From the NCBI GenBank assembly GCA_963744225.1, contig CAVUSV010000004.1:558001-622000 (forward strand): a DNA stretch of 64,000 bases, written 5' to 3'. This DNA comes from Bog-473 sp963744225 (GTDB lineage: Bacteria; Actinomycetota; Acidimicrobiia; Acidimicrobiales; RAAP-2). Below, one piece after another: positions 10,496 to 19,682 of this stretch. Within the stretch, counting starts at the first letter, position 1. Each line of letters begins with the position of its first letter. A program made the position numbers and the translations under genes. A model generated the notes under the pieces. It worked only from the letters and a program-made list of their open reading frames with translations, made no database searches and had not been told where the DNA came from.

Positions 10496-10580
10496 GGAGG
10501 GATGGCAGAGCGGACGAATGCACAGCTCTTGAAAAGCTGCGAGGTGCGAGCCTCCGTGGGTTCGAATCCCACTCCCTCCG
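10496..10580 (+). tRNA. tRNA-Ser (anticodon TGA)
   Basis: An 85-nt class II tRNA. The acceptor stem GGAGGGA (10496-10502) pairs with TCCCTCC (10573-10579), discriminator G. The anticodon loop CTTGAAA carries TGA, the long variable arm is present, and the T-arm has GTGGG TTCGAAT CCCAC. The CCA tail is not encoded. Confidence 0.95.
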
Positions 10581-10658
10581 CTCAGGAGCGACCGAGTGGT
10601 TCTCTTTCGAACCCCGCCACCATGACTCGGGAGCCGCCGCTGGCGCGCGATCCGGGCC

Positions 10659-10928
10659 TTACTGTTCGAGATCCACCACGGGCATGATCGTTGGCGGCGC
10701 AGCCAACTTGATGCCCAACTCCTCCAGTACCGGCACCAGAAATCCTAGAAACGCGTCAAACGCCTCTTGGCTCTCCCAGATATCGAATACCTGAAGTTTC
10801 CCTTCCTCGCCGAACACCGAGTGCAGCTTCATGGCATCTTCCGGGGCACCGGCCTCCTTGAGGCGTTTGCGTCCTTCGGAGTGGAGCGCCGTCGTCATGT
10901 TCTCGGTGGTGATGTAGATCGCGATCAT
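10659..10928 (-). CDS. Small ABM-like (antibiotic biosynthesis monooxygenase/dabb fold) protein
   Basis: An 89-residue protein beginning MIAIYITTENMT, with a strong ribosome-binding site (AGGAGTGACCC before ATG). The pattern of a short N-terminal strand, a helix with MTTALHSEGRKRLKEAG, a strand GKLQVFDIWESQEAFDAFL and a C-terminal helix is typical of single-domain dimeric alpha-beta-barrel proteins of the ABM or related ferredoxin-like group. Function unknown. It is monocistronic; its upstream region (10929-11080) has no other gene. Confidence 0.7.
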   Translation of the reverse strand: MIAIYITTENMTTALHSEGRKRLKEAGAPEDAMKLHSVFGEEGKLQVFDIWESQEAFDAFLGFLVPVLEELGIKLAAPPTIMPVVDLEQ

Positions 10929-11081
10929 GGGTCACTCCTTCAGCGCCGGCTCAGGGCGAATATACAACTCGGGTTTAAGGCGATCAATGAGCCAACGTCA
11001 TGGTCTGAGGCTGCCCCAAGGAACCGCTGCCGGAACCCCGACCTGGTCCAAGATACGGATCAGTCCAGCCGGAGGGTTTGA

Positions 11082-11353
11082 AAGAAGTTTCATGCTCTTC
11101 GTCCTGGTCCCACCGGAAGAACGGATCGATTCAGCTACGTCGTCCATTGGGATGGCACCGGCGGAGACCAGATTTGCGATCGAGCGGCCATCTTGGGGCC
11201 CTGGGAGAACACCGAGAAGAGCGCCATCCTCTGCTACACCGTCATGGGGGTCCAGACGCCGAGGTTCCCACCGCCCTCATTCTTCCTATTGCCGCCATGC
11301 TGGTGTTTGGGAGCGGAATGTGGATCACCCGCCGCCGGCGACGTCGCGTCTGA
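11082..11353 (+). pseudogene. Possible remnant of a surface protein with C-terminal membrane anchor
   Basis: Two frames together give a protein-like reading: RFSYVVHWDGTGGDQICD (from about 11127) runs to about 11260, then after a one-base shift a hydrophobic segment PTALILPIAAMLVFGSG is followed by an arginine tail ending at 11353. That hydrophobic-plus-basic ending resembles the anchors of sortase-type or other surface proteins, but no LPxTG motif is visible. No good start codon is seen. The rest of 10929-11454 holds no gene that I can support. Low confidence. Confidence 0.3.
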
Positions 11354-11454
11354 GGACCGGCGAAATTTGAGCAAGCTTCGGTCAATTGCACCTCCGCGGC
11401 CAGAAGAAGTGACGAGAATCTTGATGACATGACGCAGAGGAGAGGGATATATCA

Positions 11455-12267
11455 ATGGCGGTGACGAACCCGACGGGCAAGGCGATTCTCCGCGCTTCGC
11501 TCAAGCTCTTCCAACAGGATCGTCAGATGATTTGGCTCCCGGTCATGGCAACCGTTGCCAGCTTGATCGCTTTTGCCGTCATCTCGTTGCCACTCGTGCT
11601 GGTCATCGGCCACACGGGGATCGCCCTTCTCCTCGCCCTCGCCTGCGGCTCAATGGCGGCGACCGCGGCGACCGTGATCTTCAATGTGGCGCTCGTCTTT
11701 GCCGCAACCGACCGTATCGAAGGGCGGACTCCCACCATTGCGGGATCTCTTGCTCAGGCATGGGCAAGGAAAGATGTGATCTTCCGCTGGGCCGTGCTTT
11801 CAGCAGTCGTCGGCACAGCGATCAGGGCGCTCGAGAACAGACTCGGGATCTTTGGACGACTCCTCGGCTTTGCTGGGGGCCTGGCGTGGATCGTCGCCAC
11901 CTACCTTGTGATACCTGTTCTCGCATTCGAGAACGTGGGACCGTTTGAAGCAGTGAAGAGGTCGTCGTCAATCCTGAAGTCTCGCTTCGGCACGGTTGCT
12001 CGGGGCGGCTTACGTTTCGGAGTGCTCTTCCTCGGCCTGTCGCTCGGTGCCGTGATGGTCATGGTCGTAGGAGTCGTCTTCATTGCGCAACACACCTACG
12101 TCGTCGGGATCCCCATTGCCGTCATCGGATTCGCCGCGCTGATCGCCGTCGCCATGTATGCGTCGGCCGCCGGGATGTACATGCGGACAATCCTCTACCG
12201 GTTCGCGACGGACCAACCGATTCCGGACCTCGGTGTCAACGTCGCCGGGGCGTTTCACACTCCGTAG
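11455..12267 (+). CDS. Multi-pass membrane protein, DUF6159-like
   Basis: A 270-residue integral membrane protein with about five or six hydrophobic segments (approximately residues 27-50, 54-80, 105-125, 135-152, 180-205 and 210-230). The N-terminal AILRASLKLFQQDRQMIWLPV and the central EAVKRSSSILKSRFGTVA resemble the DUF6159 family of unknown function. ATG at 11455 follows a purine-rich GAGGAGAGGG. Codon use is less GC-rich than in the neighbouring core genes, in line with an accessory segment. Confidence 0.75.
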   Translation: MAVTNPTGKAILRASLKLFQQDRQMIWLPVMATVASLIAFAVISLPLVLVIGHTGIALLLALACGSMAATAATVIFNVALVFAATDRIEGRTPTIAGSLAQAWARKDVIFRWAVLSAVVGTAIRALENRLGIFGRLLGFAGGLAWIVATYLVIPVLAFENVGPFEAVKRSSSILKSRFGTVARGGLRFGVLFLGLSLGAVMVMVVGVVFIAQHTYVVGIPIAVIGFAALIAVAMYASAAGMYMRTILYRFATDQPIPDLGVNVAGAFHTP

Positions 12268-12285
12268 GGGCGCCCCCGCGGTGAC

Positions 12286-13734
12286 TCACGCGGTGGATCG
12301 GCTGCAGCCGAAGAACCCCCGCTTCTTGATGAGCTCGGCGACCCCGGGCGGCACCATGTCTTCCCACGCCCCGTCGCCCTCCGCGATCCGCTTGAGGACA
12401 TCACGGCTGAAGATCGAGAGGAAGTCTTCGCGATAATTGTCGAGGGGGACAAAGCTTCCCCGTTTGGCTAGGTAGTCATACAGCGGGCTCACGGCCGGCT
12501 CCACGTTCAAGTTGTCAACGGTCTCGAGATCGTCGCCGGCCGACTTCTGCAAGGGGTAGATGTACAGCTTCAGGTCATTCTTGAACAGGCGGCCGAAGCT
12601 CTCAAGGATTCCGCCCTGTAGCTGGGCATGGTTTCGCTCGTCGAACAGGTCGATCAGGCTCGGGACGCCCATGACGATCCCGATCCGCTCGCTTGTCCGC
12701 TCGGACAAAAATGCGGCGAGCCGGTAATAGTCGAAGTAGTCAGAGATCATTGTGGTGAGACCGCACACGGCCAGGAGTTCGGCGCGGGCCAAGAAGTCCC
12801 GCCTGTCGACCTCGTCCCCCCCGGCGAGGAGGTTTCGCATCGTCAGCTCAGCAAGCGCCAGAACCGGTTTACCCACGACCGCGGGGTCAGCTTGAAACTT
12901 GGCCAATGCGCACTCCAGCATGTCAAGGTTCACGACCGTGGTGGGTCGGAAGCTGCCCCGCTCAACGAGTACCGCCCTCTTGCGGAGGACCTCGCTCGGT
13001 TGGAGCACTTCCTTGTCGGGGCCGAACATGGCGACTCCGCTCAGCCCGAGTTGAACGAGCTGCAGCGCCACAAGCCGGTTGTCGACGCTACGGAACTCAA
13101 TCCCACGGAAACGAATGAGATCGATCTCAATCCGGTCCGTGCTCAACCGATCGAGAAGGTTCTCCACAAGAGTCTCGGGCTCATGATGCTCGAAGAATGC
13201 GCCGTGCAGCAGGTTGACACCGACAATCCCCAGCGCCTCTTGTTGTAGCGCTGCTTCGACGTCCAGCATTCGTAGATGGAGGACGATCTGGCTCGGTTCG
13301 TCGTGCGGATGGGCCTGGAACTTGACGCCCATCCATCCGTGGCACTCGTTACCCCCCCGGAAGGTCCGGGCCACCACCGTGTCGGCGAAGGCGAAGAACG
13401 AGGTGTTGTCGCCGCGCCGGTCACCCAGCCGGTCGATGTTGAGCGTGTACTCGTGGTCCAGCATCGCCTGCAGCCGCGCCTCGGACACGTACCGATCCAC
13501 CTCGCCGTATACGGCGTCGCTGACTGCCATGTCGTAAGCGGAGATCGTCTTGGCGATGGTCCCTGCGTCGCCACCCACCCGGAAGAACCATCGGGCTACT
13601 TCCTGGCCGGCGCCGATCTCGGCCACCGTTCCGTACCAACGGGGATCCAGGTTGATGCGCAGAGCCTTTTGGTGCGTATCAACCGACTGCCGAACGGCAA
13701 GGGTGTCGATCACCGACCGCCCCCGCCATGGCAC
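12286..13734 (-). CDS. Conserved cytoplasmic protein of unknown function (widespread, often mislabelled TonB-dependent receptor)
   Basis: A protein of about 475-482 residues. The N-terminal VDTHQKALRINLDPRWYGT, EIGAGQEVARWFFRVGG and GTIAKTISAYDM match, from memory, a well-conserved family in cyanobacteria, Bacteroidetes and proteobacteria that databases sometimes call a TonB-dependent receptor or nicotinate-nucleotide adenylyltransferase. No signal peptide, membrane segment or plug/barrel is visible, so it is not a receptor. Conserved-looking parts continue through GGILESFGRLFKNDLKLYIYP. The C-terminus ends in KRGFFGCSRS. The start is either GTG at 13734 or, more likely, GTG at 13713 (reading MIDTLAVRQSVDTH). 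It is monocistronic; 13735-14029 upstream contains no gene I can support. Function unknown. Confidence 0.7.
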   Translation of the reverse strand: MPWRGRSVIDTLAVRQSVDTHQKALRINLDPRWYGTVAEIGAGQEVARWFFRVGGDAGTIAKTISAYDMAVSDAVYGEVDRYVSEARLQAMLDHEYTLNIDRLGDRRGDNTSFFAFADTVVARTFRGGNECHGWMGVKFQAHPHDEPSQIVLHLRMLDVEAALQQEALGIVGVNLLHGAFFEHHEPETLVENLLDRLSTDRIEIDLIRFRGIEFRSVDNRLVALQLVQLGLSGVAMFGPDKEVLQPSEVLRKRAVLVERGSFRPTTVVNLDMLECALAKFQADPAVVGKPVLALAELTMRNLLAGGDEVDRRDFLARAELLAVCGLTTMISDYFDYYRLAAFLSERTSERIGIVMGVPSLIDLFDERNHAQLQGGILESFGRLFKNDLKLYIYPLQKSAGDDLETVDNLNVEPAVSPLYDYLAKRGSFVPLDNYREDFLSIFSRDVLKRIAEGDGAWEDMVPPGVAELIKKRGFFGCSRSTA

Positions 13735-14029
13735 TGGTGCGATCCAAGGGCCTGACGTCGGGTCCGGAGGCTCGCCACATCGACAGTAGTAACAGACGCA
13801 ATCCCCCTCAAGGCTACGGCTGTATGAACTCTCGGCCCCCGTCTGCCGGGTCCATCGGCTCCGTGCGCACGGTATGGGTACCCTCTCCGCACCCTGGGCT
13901 GTGGAGGGCGGAACCGGAGGAGGTGAGCGTCGGCGGCCACCGAGACATCACCTTCTCTCCACCGGTCGGTTCTAACGAGATCAGCAGTGCGATCGACCCG
14001 GGACTACCGGGAGATGTCCCGCCGACTCG

Positions 14030-14350
14030 TCACTCCCAGTCGAGGATCCGGCCTCGTTTCAGCTTGTCGCCGAAGCCGTCTTTGGGATCCCTGAACGCTT
14101 CGGGCTTGTACGCCTTCAGCCACGCCGCCAAGTCGTTCGTACTCTCCACCGTGACGTCAATGTCCTTTTCAACCACATAGATACTGATCGAACCCCCATC
14201 TGTCGCGACGCTGACCTCGGCCTGGCCACCCGATCCGTAACACCACGCGGGCGGGAGGCCAGGCGTGGCCATCGCCTGCAACTTCCATCCGGGACGACGT
14301 CGAAGCAATTCATCAACTTGTGCCCGGAGTCCGTCTTTGTCAGCTCGCAC
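14030..14350 (-). CDS. Hypothetical protein, about 106 residues
   Basis: A GTG start at 14350 gives a 106-residue soluble protein rich in Lys, Asp and Val. It contains GWKLQAMATPGLPPAWCYG, a predicted beta-rich middle (EVSVATDGGSISIYVVEKD) and a basic end RGRILDWE. I do not recognise a family. Codon use is ordinary for the window and no overlapping frame looks better. No clear ribosome-binding site was seen. The 280 bp upstream (14351-14631) contains no other gene that I can support. Confidence 0.5.
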   Translation of the reverse strand: MRADKDGLRAQVDELLRRRPGWKLQAMATPGLPPAWCYGSGGQAEVSVATDGGSISIYVVEKDIDVTVESTNDLAAWLKAYKPEAFRDPKDGFGDKLKRGRILDWE

Positions 14351-14631
14351 ACCGCACCTCGACTGTCGCTGCCGTGGGAATTCCTCGGATTACAGAAAGA
14401 GGATCGTCCAAAGTCGCCCTTGCAGTCCACTTGATCCCGTCCGGGACGATGGGACCGGGATGACGGATCAGCTCTGGACCCCGACCTGGTTCACAGCCGA
14501 AGGAAGCTGGGCGTGCTGCCCGCGTTGGGGAGGCCGCAAGTGGCAGGCTTTCAAAAGACGAACCGCCCACACTGGCTCGACCTTGGAGCGATTGGCGGGC
14601 AGGGTCACCCTTGGAGGCGAGCCGGGCGAGG

Positions 14632-15150
14632 ATGAGCAACCTTCTGGAGACCGACCGACGTCGCTTCATGGTCGAGCCGCAGCCCGGGCACCGACGATGG
14701 CTCTCGCGCCGGGGACGCTGGATCGCGGGCGTCACGGCCGGCTTGCTCTTCGCCTCCGCGCTGGGTTACGTGATCGCCGATGAGGTACAAGCCCACGAGC
14801 AATTCGATCACGCCCAGACTTCGCTCGGTGTGACGCGCCAGCAGACTAGAACGGTCTCGACCGAACTCGCTGGACTCGGCCGCGAACTCAACGTCCTCAC
14901 GGCGCAGGCTGGCAACGCTTCCACCGCGCTCAACCAGTATGGATCGCAGCTCACCGGCGCGCGAGCTGCTCTGGCCGCCGCCCAGGCACACGTGACACAA
15001 CAGGCGACGCACATCACTTCACTGCAGACATGTCTCGGCGGGATCGAACGAGCGCTGAACGCTCTCTCGGTGGGCGACAGGTCCAGCGCCATTGCCGACT
15101 TGCAAACAGTGTCGACGAGCTGCTCGGCCGCGGCGGGCTCCAGTGGCTGA
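14632..15150 (+). CDS. Membrane-anchored coiled-coil stalk protein (partner of the GH43-like gene)
   Basis: About 172 residues from ATG 14632. A basic N-terminus (RRRF to SRRGRW) leads to one transmembrane segment (GVTAGLLFASALGYVIADE), then an extracellular helical region with repeated QTSLGVTRQQTRTVSTELAG-type heptads. The C-terminal part carries the motif SLQTCLGGIERALNAL followed by a conserved Cys (VSTSC). The same motif order occurs in the N-terminal half of the next gene, so the two are related by duplication. The stop overlaps the GTG start of the next gene by 8 bp, which implies coupled translation. A TTG at 14611 is an alternative start. Confidence 0.6.
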   Translation: MSNLLETDRRRFMVEPQPGHRRWLSRRGRWIAGVTAGLLFASALGYVIADEVQAHEQFDHAQTSLGVTRQQTRTVSTELAGLGRELNVLTAQAGNASTALNQYGSQLTGARAALAAAQAHVTQQATHITSLQTCLGGIERALNALSVGDRSSAIADLQTVSTSCSAAAGSSG

Positions 15151-16465
15151 TCGGGCCCGGCGCGGCCGGTGGCTCGTCGCCCTCACCCTGGTCCTCTGCG
15201 CCACCCTGCTCGCGGCGGCCCTATGGACCGACGTGCAGGCCCGGACGCGCAGTCGCAACGAGGCGGCCTCCCTGTCCGCGGCCGACGCGCACCTCGCCTC
15301 GCTGCGCCATGGCGTGTCTGTGATCCGTTACGCCAGCGCAGTGACAGGCGCCAAACGCGACGCACTCCGAGCGTCGATCCTTTCGACGCTCAACCAGCTG
15401 GCGACGACCAACTCGTCGCTGGACAGCGCCAACGTAAACGCTTACTTGCAGGGGACCAACATCGGTACGCTCCAGACCTGTCTTGGAGGCGTCCAGAACG
15501 CCCTGAACCAGATCGCGGTCAACAACAACGACCAGGCCGCCAAGGACATTTCGGCCGTGTCGGCACCATGCACGCAGCTGGCCGGCGGGACCAAGACGGG
15601 CCTCGTCTACCCCTTCGACTTCCCCGACCCGAACGTCATCCTGGTGGGGCAGACCTACTTCGCCTACGCGACCAACTCGGTGGCGGGGGACATCCAGATC
15701 ATCCAGTCCAGTGACCTGACCCATTGGACCGCGGTCGGCAACGCTCTCCCGAGCCTGCCGACATGGGCCGCGCCGAACGACACCTGGGCGCCGTCGGTGG
15801 CCGCGAGTGGCGGGGGATACCTCATGTACTACGCGGTTGACGTCGCCGGCACTGGGCAGGAGTGCATTTCGGTGGCGACAGCCAGCCAACCCCAAGGGCC
15901 GTTCGTGGACAGCTCAACGGTCCCACTGGAATGTCAGAAGTCGCTCGGGGGCTCAATCGACCCGATCTCCTTCACCGACGTCGGCGGAACGTCGTACCTC
16001 GTGTGGAAATCCGGCGGCCCGGGCACGTCGACGATCTGGTCCGAGCAGCTCGATCCGACTGGCACCGTCATGGCGGCGGGATCCACTCCCGCGAAACTTT
16101 TGGTGCCAGACCAGCCATGGGAGAGCGGGACCGTCGAGGCTCCCGACATGGTCTATTCCGGCGGGCACTACCTGCTCTTCTTCTCCGGCAACGATTGGAA
16201 CAGCGCGAACTATGCGGTTGGGATCGCCACCTGCGCCAGCCCACTCGGGCCCTGCCGCGATGCCTCGCCGAGGCCGATTCTCGCGAGTGGCCCGGGCGTG
16301 GCCGGTCCCGGTGGAGAGTCGGTCTTCACCGATGCGGCGGGCACCGACTGGATCGCGTTCCATGCCTGGGTCCCTGGGGCGGTGAAATTTCCGAACAGCC
16401 GCGATCTGTACCTGCGCCGGCTCACCCTCACCGGGCCCGTGCCGGTGGTCGCCGCCCCTGGATAG
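15143..16465 (+). CDS. Membrane-anchored GH43-like glycosidase with duplicated stalk domain
   Basis: A 440-residue protein from GTG 15143. Residues 8-28 form a membrane segment; residues 30-148 repeat the coiled-coil stalk with TLQTCLGGVQNALNQI. From about 153 a five-bladed beta-propeller of the GH43/GH62 clan begins: FPDPNVI supplies the general base (Asp162), GGSIDPISF the second acid (Asp273) and VEAPDM the catalytic acid (Glu332). All three expected carboxylates are present, so an exo-acting arabinosidase/xylosidase-type activity outside the cell is plausible; the sugar is not predictable. The start overlaps the stop of the shorter stalk gene. Confidence 0.75.
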   Translation: MADRARRGRWLVALTLVLCATLLAAALWTDVQARTRSRNEAASLSAADAHLASLRHGVSVIRYASAVTGAKRDALRASILSTLNQLATTNSSLDSANVNAYLQGTNIGTLQTCLGGVQNALNQIAVNNNDQAAKDISAVSAPCTQLAGGTKTGLVYPFDFPDPNVILVGQTYFAYATNSVAGDIQIIQSSDLTHWTAVGNALPSLPTWAAPNDTWAPSVAASGGGYLMYYAVDVAGTGQECISVATASQPQGPFVDSSTVPLECQKSLGGSIDPISFTDVGGTSYLVWKSGGPGTSTIWSEQLDPTGTVMAAGSTPAKLLVPDQPWESGTVEAPDMVYSGGHYLLFFSGNDWNSANYAVGIATCASPLGPCRDASPRPILASGPGVAGPGGESVFTDAAGTDWIAFHAWVPGAVKFPNSRDLYLRRLTLTGPVPVVAAPG

Positions 16466-16497
16466 ACCGGACGATCCCCGCCGGCCTCCGGCCGAGG

Positions 16498-17373
16498 TCA
16501 GCGCGCCGCGGCCAGCGCCTCGGCGCGCCGGAGGAGCCCTGGGCCGTCGATATCGGCGCACACCTGTTCGAATTCGCTCGTTGGCCCCCGCCATCGCAGG
16601 TCCTCGACCCGTCCCAGCAAGGCACGGTCCACGCGCAAAGTGGCCAGATCCTTGAAGAGAACCGCATCGTCACGCTGCTCTGCCAACACGGCGGCGAGTT
16701 TGACTGCGCCACGCACGCTGACCTCCCAATCGGCGGAATCAGGAGGTATGTCCTCGAGGTGGCGCCACCGGGCCAGAACGGCGGCGGCCGACTTGGCTCC
16801 CCATCCCGCCAAGCCGGGAAACCCGTCCGCGCTGTCACCGACGAGTGCGAGGTAGTCGGGGATTGAGGCCGGCCCGACCCCGAACTTGGCGACGACACCG
16901 GCCTCGTCGATGAGCACGTCCTTGCGCCGGTCCAGCTGCACGACCTGGGTACCGCGGACGCACTGCCCCAGATCCTTGTCCGGCGTGCAGATCACGACCT
17001 GGTCGACACCCGAGTCGTCATCGGCGACCGCCGCCCCACTGGCGAGGGCGTCATCGGCCTCGAGGTCGACCATCGGCCAGACGAGCACACCGAGAGCGGC
17101 AAGGGCATCCTCCAGAGGCCAGGCCTGCGACCACAGGTCCGGGTCGACACCGGCACCGGTCTTGTAACCGGGCCACAGGTCATTGCGGAACGACTCGATG
17201 ACATGGTCGGTGGCCACGCCGACGTGCGTGGCTCCCTCGCTCAAGAGCTGGAGCACGGAGCCAACGACCCCTCTGACCGCGGCCACCTCGCGTCCGGCCG
17301 CGTTCCGGTGGGGCGGCGCGCCGAAGAAGTGGCGGAACAGCTCGTAGGTCCCGTCGACGAGGTGCACCTTCAT
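16498..17373 (-). CDS. 5'-3' exonuclease (PolI small-domain type)
   Basis: A 291-residue stand-alone flap-nuclease domain like the N-terminus of DNA polymerase I. The conserved acidic sites are visible: VHLVDGTY near the start, DLEADDALAS in the middle, and TPDKDLGQ followed by a helix-hairpin-helix stretch GDSADGFPGLAGWGAKSAA that binds DNA. No polymerase domain follows. Start ATG at 17373. Convergent with the GH43-like gene (33 bp between stops). Likely acts in flap processing or RNA-primer removal. Confidence 0.9.
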   Translation of the reverse strand: MKVHLVDGTYELFRHFFGAPPHRNAAGREVAAVRGVVGSVLQLLSEGATHVGVATDHVIESFRNDLWPGYKTGAGVDPDLWSQAWPLEDALAALGVLVWPMVDLEADDALASGAAVADDDSGVDQVVICTPDKDLGQCVRGTQVVQLDRRKDVLIDEAGVVAKFGVGPASIPDYLALVGDSADGFPGLAGWGAKSAAAVLARWRHLEDIPPDSADWEVSVRGAVKLAAVLAEQRDDAVLFKDLATLRVDRALLGRVEDLRWRGPTSEFEQVCADIDGPGLLRRAEALAAAR

Positions 17374-17389
17374 GACGAGCGCGAGTCTG

Positions 17390-18635
17390 TCACTCGCCCG
17401 GTGAGTCAGTCAGGGCCGCACGGGCTCGGTCGAGGAAGGCGCGTTCGGCCTCGTTCTCGGTCAGTTCTCGAGCCGCGCTCGTACGCCGATTCGGCTTCCG
17501 GGGCACGGCCCAATCGTCGCAGCAGGTCACCCCGGACCGCGTGGAAGAGGTAGTACCCCCCCAGCGGAAGGCCCTCCACGGCGTCCAGACCCGGCCCGGG
17601 ACCCTCGACCTCGGCCAGCGCAACGGCTCGGTTCAGCGCCACCACCGGGGAGGGGTCGAAACGGAGCAACTGGTTGTAGAGGATCACGATCTGGCGCCAG
17701 TCCGTCTCGGCAGCGCTCGCGGCGTCGCTGTGGACTGCGTTGATGGCGGCCTGGAGCTGATATGGGCCCGGGAGATTTCGCTTGAGGCAGGATCGCACGA
17801 GGTCTTGGCCCTCGGCGATCAGTTGCCGGTCCCACAAACTGCGGTCCTGTCGCGGGAGGGGGACGAGGGAGCCGTCGGGGCCCGTACGTGCGGGCTGACG
17901 TCCCGCGCTCAACAGCATCAATGCGAGGAGTCCCATGACCTCGGGCTCGTCGGGCATCAACGCAGCCAGTACCCGCCCGAGGCGGATCGCCTCGCCACAC
18001 AGGTCCTCGCGTACGAGCACCCCGCCGGCGGTGGCCGCATAACCCTCGTTGAAAACGAGGTAGATCACCGCGAGGACCGGTCGCAGCCGGTCCGGCAGCT
18101 CTGCGCTGCTCGGAACGCGGTAGGGGATCCCCGCATCCCGGATCTTGGCTTTGGCACGGACGATGCGCTGGGCCATGGTCGGTTCGGGCACCACGAAGGC
18201 CCGGGCGATCTCGGGCGTCGTGAGCCCCCCGAGGAGACGCAGGGTGAGGGCAACCTGGGCCGCCGGCGCCAGCGCAGGGTGACAACAGGTGAAGATCAGA
18301 CGGACGCGGTCGTCTTGCACTGCGAGTTCCGGGTCGGGTGCTCGGCTCTGGTGGAGGAGCGCCGACTGGGCCTGGCGATCTTCGCGGGAAGACTCGCGTC
18401 GGAGTCGGTCGATGATCTTGCGACGCGCGGTGGTGATGATCCACCCAGCGGGACTGGGAGGTAGACCCTCTTCACGCCACAGTTGCGCGGCGATGGTAAA
18501 GGCTTCCTGCACGCCATCCTCGGCCAGGTCGATGTCACCACACACTCGTACGAGGACGGATACCGCGCGCCCGTATTCGTCGCGGAAGACCCTCTCGACA
18601 TCGAGGTCGCGCTCCTCAATCGGGCGGCCGGACAT
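17390..18635 (-). CDS. ECF sigma factor with DUF6596/TPR-like C-terminal extension, frameshifted near the end
   Basis: About 414 residues when one extra G at about 17475 is removed. Region 2 (DVERVFRDEYGRAVSVLVRV) and region 4 (LTTPEIARAFVVPEPTMAQR) frame a FTCCHPAL linker typical of the ECF group that carries a long C-terminal domain with LAVIYLVFNEGY and helical repeats. Before the shift the C-terminus reads AYER; after it, ARELTENEAERAFLDRARAA to a TGA at 17390. ATG at 18635 overlaps the stop of the YCII gene (TGATG). In this group the adjacent DGPF/YCII protein is the constant genomic partner and no classical anti-sigma factor is found nearby. Confidence 0.85.
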
Positions 18636-18991
18636 CAACCTCCCGGATTCTCCTGGAACGGCCTGACCTCGACCGGCTCGCCACAGGCCCGAGTTGCCTT
18701 GGTGGCCCAGGCCGAGCGCGGCATCGAGGTCTGCGGCCTCGATGACCCAGAAGCCCCCAATGTGCTCCTTGGACTCCGTGAACGGCCCGTCCGTCACCAT
18801 GACGTCACTCCCCTCGGTCCGGACGACCGTGGCCGACGACGCCGGCAAGAGCCCGCCGCCAAAGACCCACGCACCGGCTGACTGCAGTTCCTCGTTGAAC
18901 CCGCGGTTTGCTCGTAGGCCTGCTGCGCGTCTTCATGGGACCGGGCCGGCGCGCCGTCGACCATGGCCACACTGAGTAGGTACTGCCTCAT
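18635..18991 (-). CDS. YCII-related (DGPF) protein, two compensating frameshifts
   Basis: A 118-residue ferredoxin-like YCII/DGPF-domain protein, usual partner of this ECF class. ATG at 18991 follows a GAAGGAGGG site. MRQYLLSVAM starts the domain; a missing base at about 18895 and an extra C at about 18717 break it. With both corrected, the diagnostic VTDGPFTESKEHIGGFWV and the end EVRPFQENPGG are restored and the gene stops at 18635, overlapping the sigma-factor start. Its biochemical role is not established. Confidence 0.75.
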
Positions 18992-19073
18992 CGCGAATCC
19001 CTCCTTCGTCTTTGTCTGCAAACTGGTCCGGACCCTCGGCGCGTCGGAGAGGCGCGCCGAGGGAACGACTGCG

Positions 19074-19682
19074 TCAGGCTGCGTTCCGTCCCTTGGTGTC
19101 GGCGTCAGGCGCGGGCTGGTAGGTGAGCACAACAATGCCCGCACCGACGGTGGTGACGCCCTGCAGGGTCAGCACGGGTTCCTCGGCCACCTCGCCGAAC
19201 AGCCGCTTGCCACTGCCGAGGATGATCGGAAAGACCATCAACCGGTATTCGTCGACGAGGCGATGTGCCACCAAGGACTGCACCAGGGTGGCGCTGCCTG
19301 CGACGAGGAGGTCCCCCTCCGTGCGGGCCTTGAGCTTTGCCACTTCATCCATGACGTCACCACGGATCACGGTGCTGTTGTGCCAGGTGGCCTCGTCGTC
19401 GCTCAGGGTGGTCGATACCACGTACTTGGGCATGGCGTTCATCTTGTCGGCAAAACCCACGGGGTCCTCTATCGTCGGCCACGCCTGCGCAAAGCCCTGG
19501 TAGGTCACCCGGCCGAGCAGCTGGGCCTCCGCCTGCTGCAACTCGTCGAGCTTGAACTGGTCCCCTTCGCTCCCGCGCTCGAAGCGGAACGTCCATCCGG
19601 CGTGGGGTGTCCCCTCGGAGCCACCTGGGTCTTCCATCACTCCGTCCAACGAGACGAATTCGGTTACTACGATCCTGCCCAT
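19074..19682 (-). CDS. RibD C-terminal/dihydrofolate-reductase-fold protein
   Basis: A 202-residue reductase-fold protein of the RibD_C family (NADPH-dependent, DHFR-like). The N-terminus VVTEFVSLDGVMEDPGG, the central LLGRVTYQGFAQAWP and the C-terminal GSATLVQSLVAHRLVDEYRL match the family in order and length. These stand-alone members are often encoded next to YCII/ECF sigma genes, as here. The true substrate is unknown. Start ATG at 19682. Confidence 0.85.
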   Translation of the reverse strand: MGRIVVTEFVSLDGVMEDPGGSEGTPHAGWTFRFERGSEGDQFKLDELQQAEAQLLGRVTYQGFAQAWPTIEDPVGFADKMNAMPKYVVSTTLSDDEATWHNSTVIRGDVMDEVAKLKARTEGDLLVAGSATLVQSLVAHRLVDEYRLMVFPIILGSGKRLFGEVAEEPVLTLQGVTTVGAGIVVLTYQPAPDADTKGRNAA

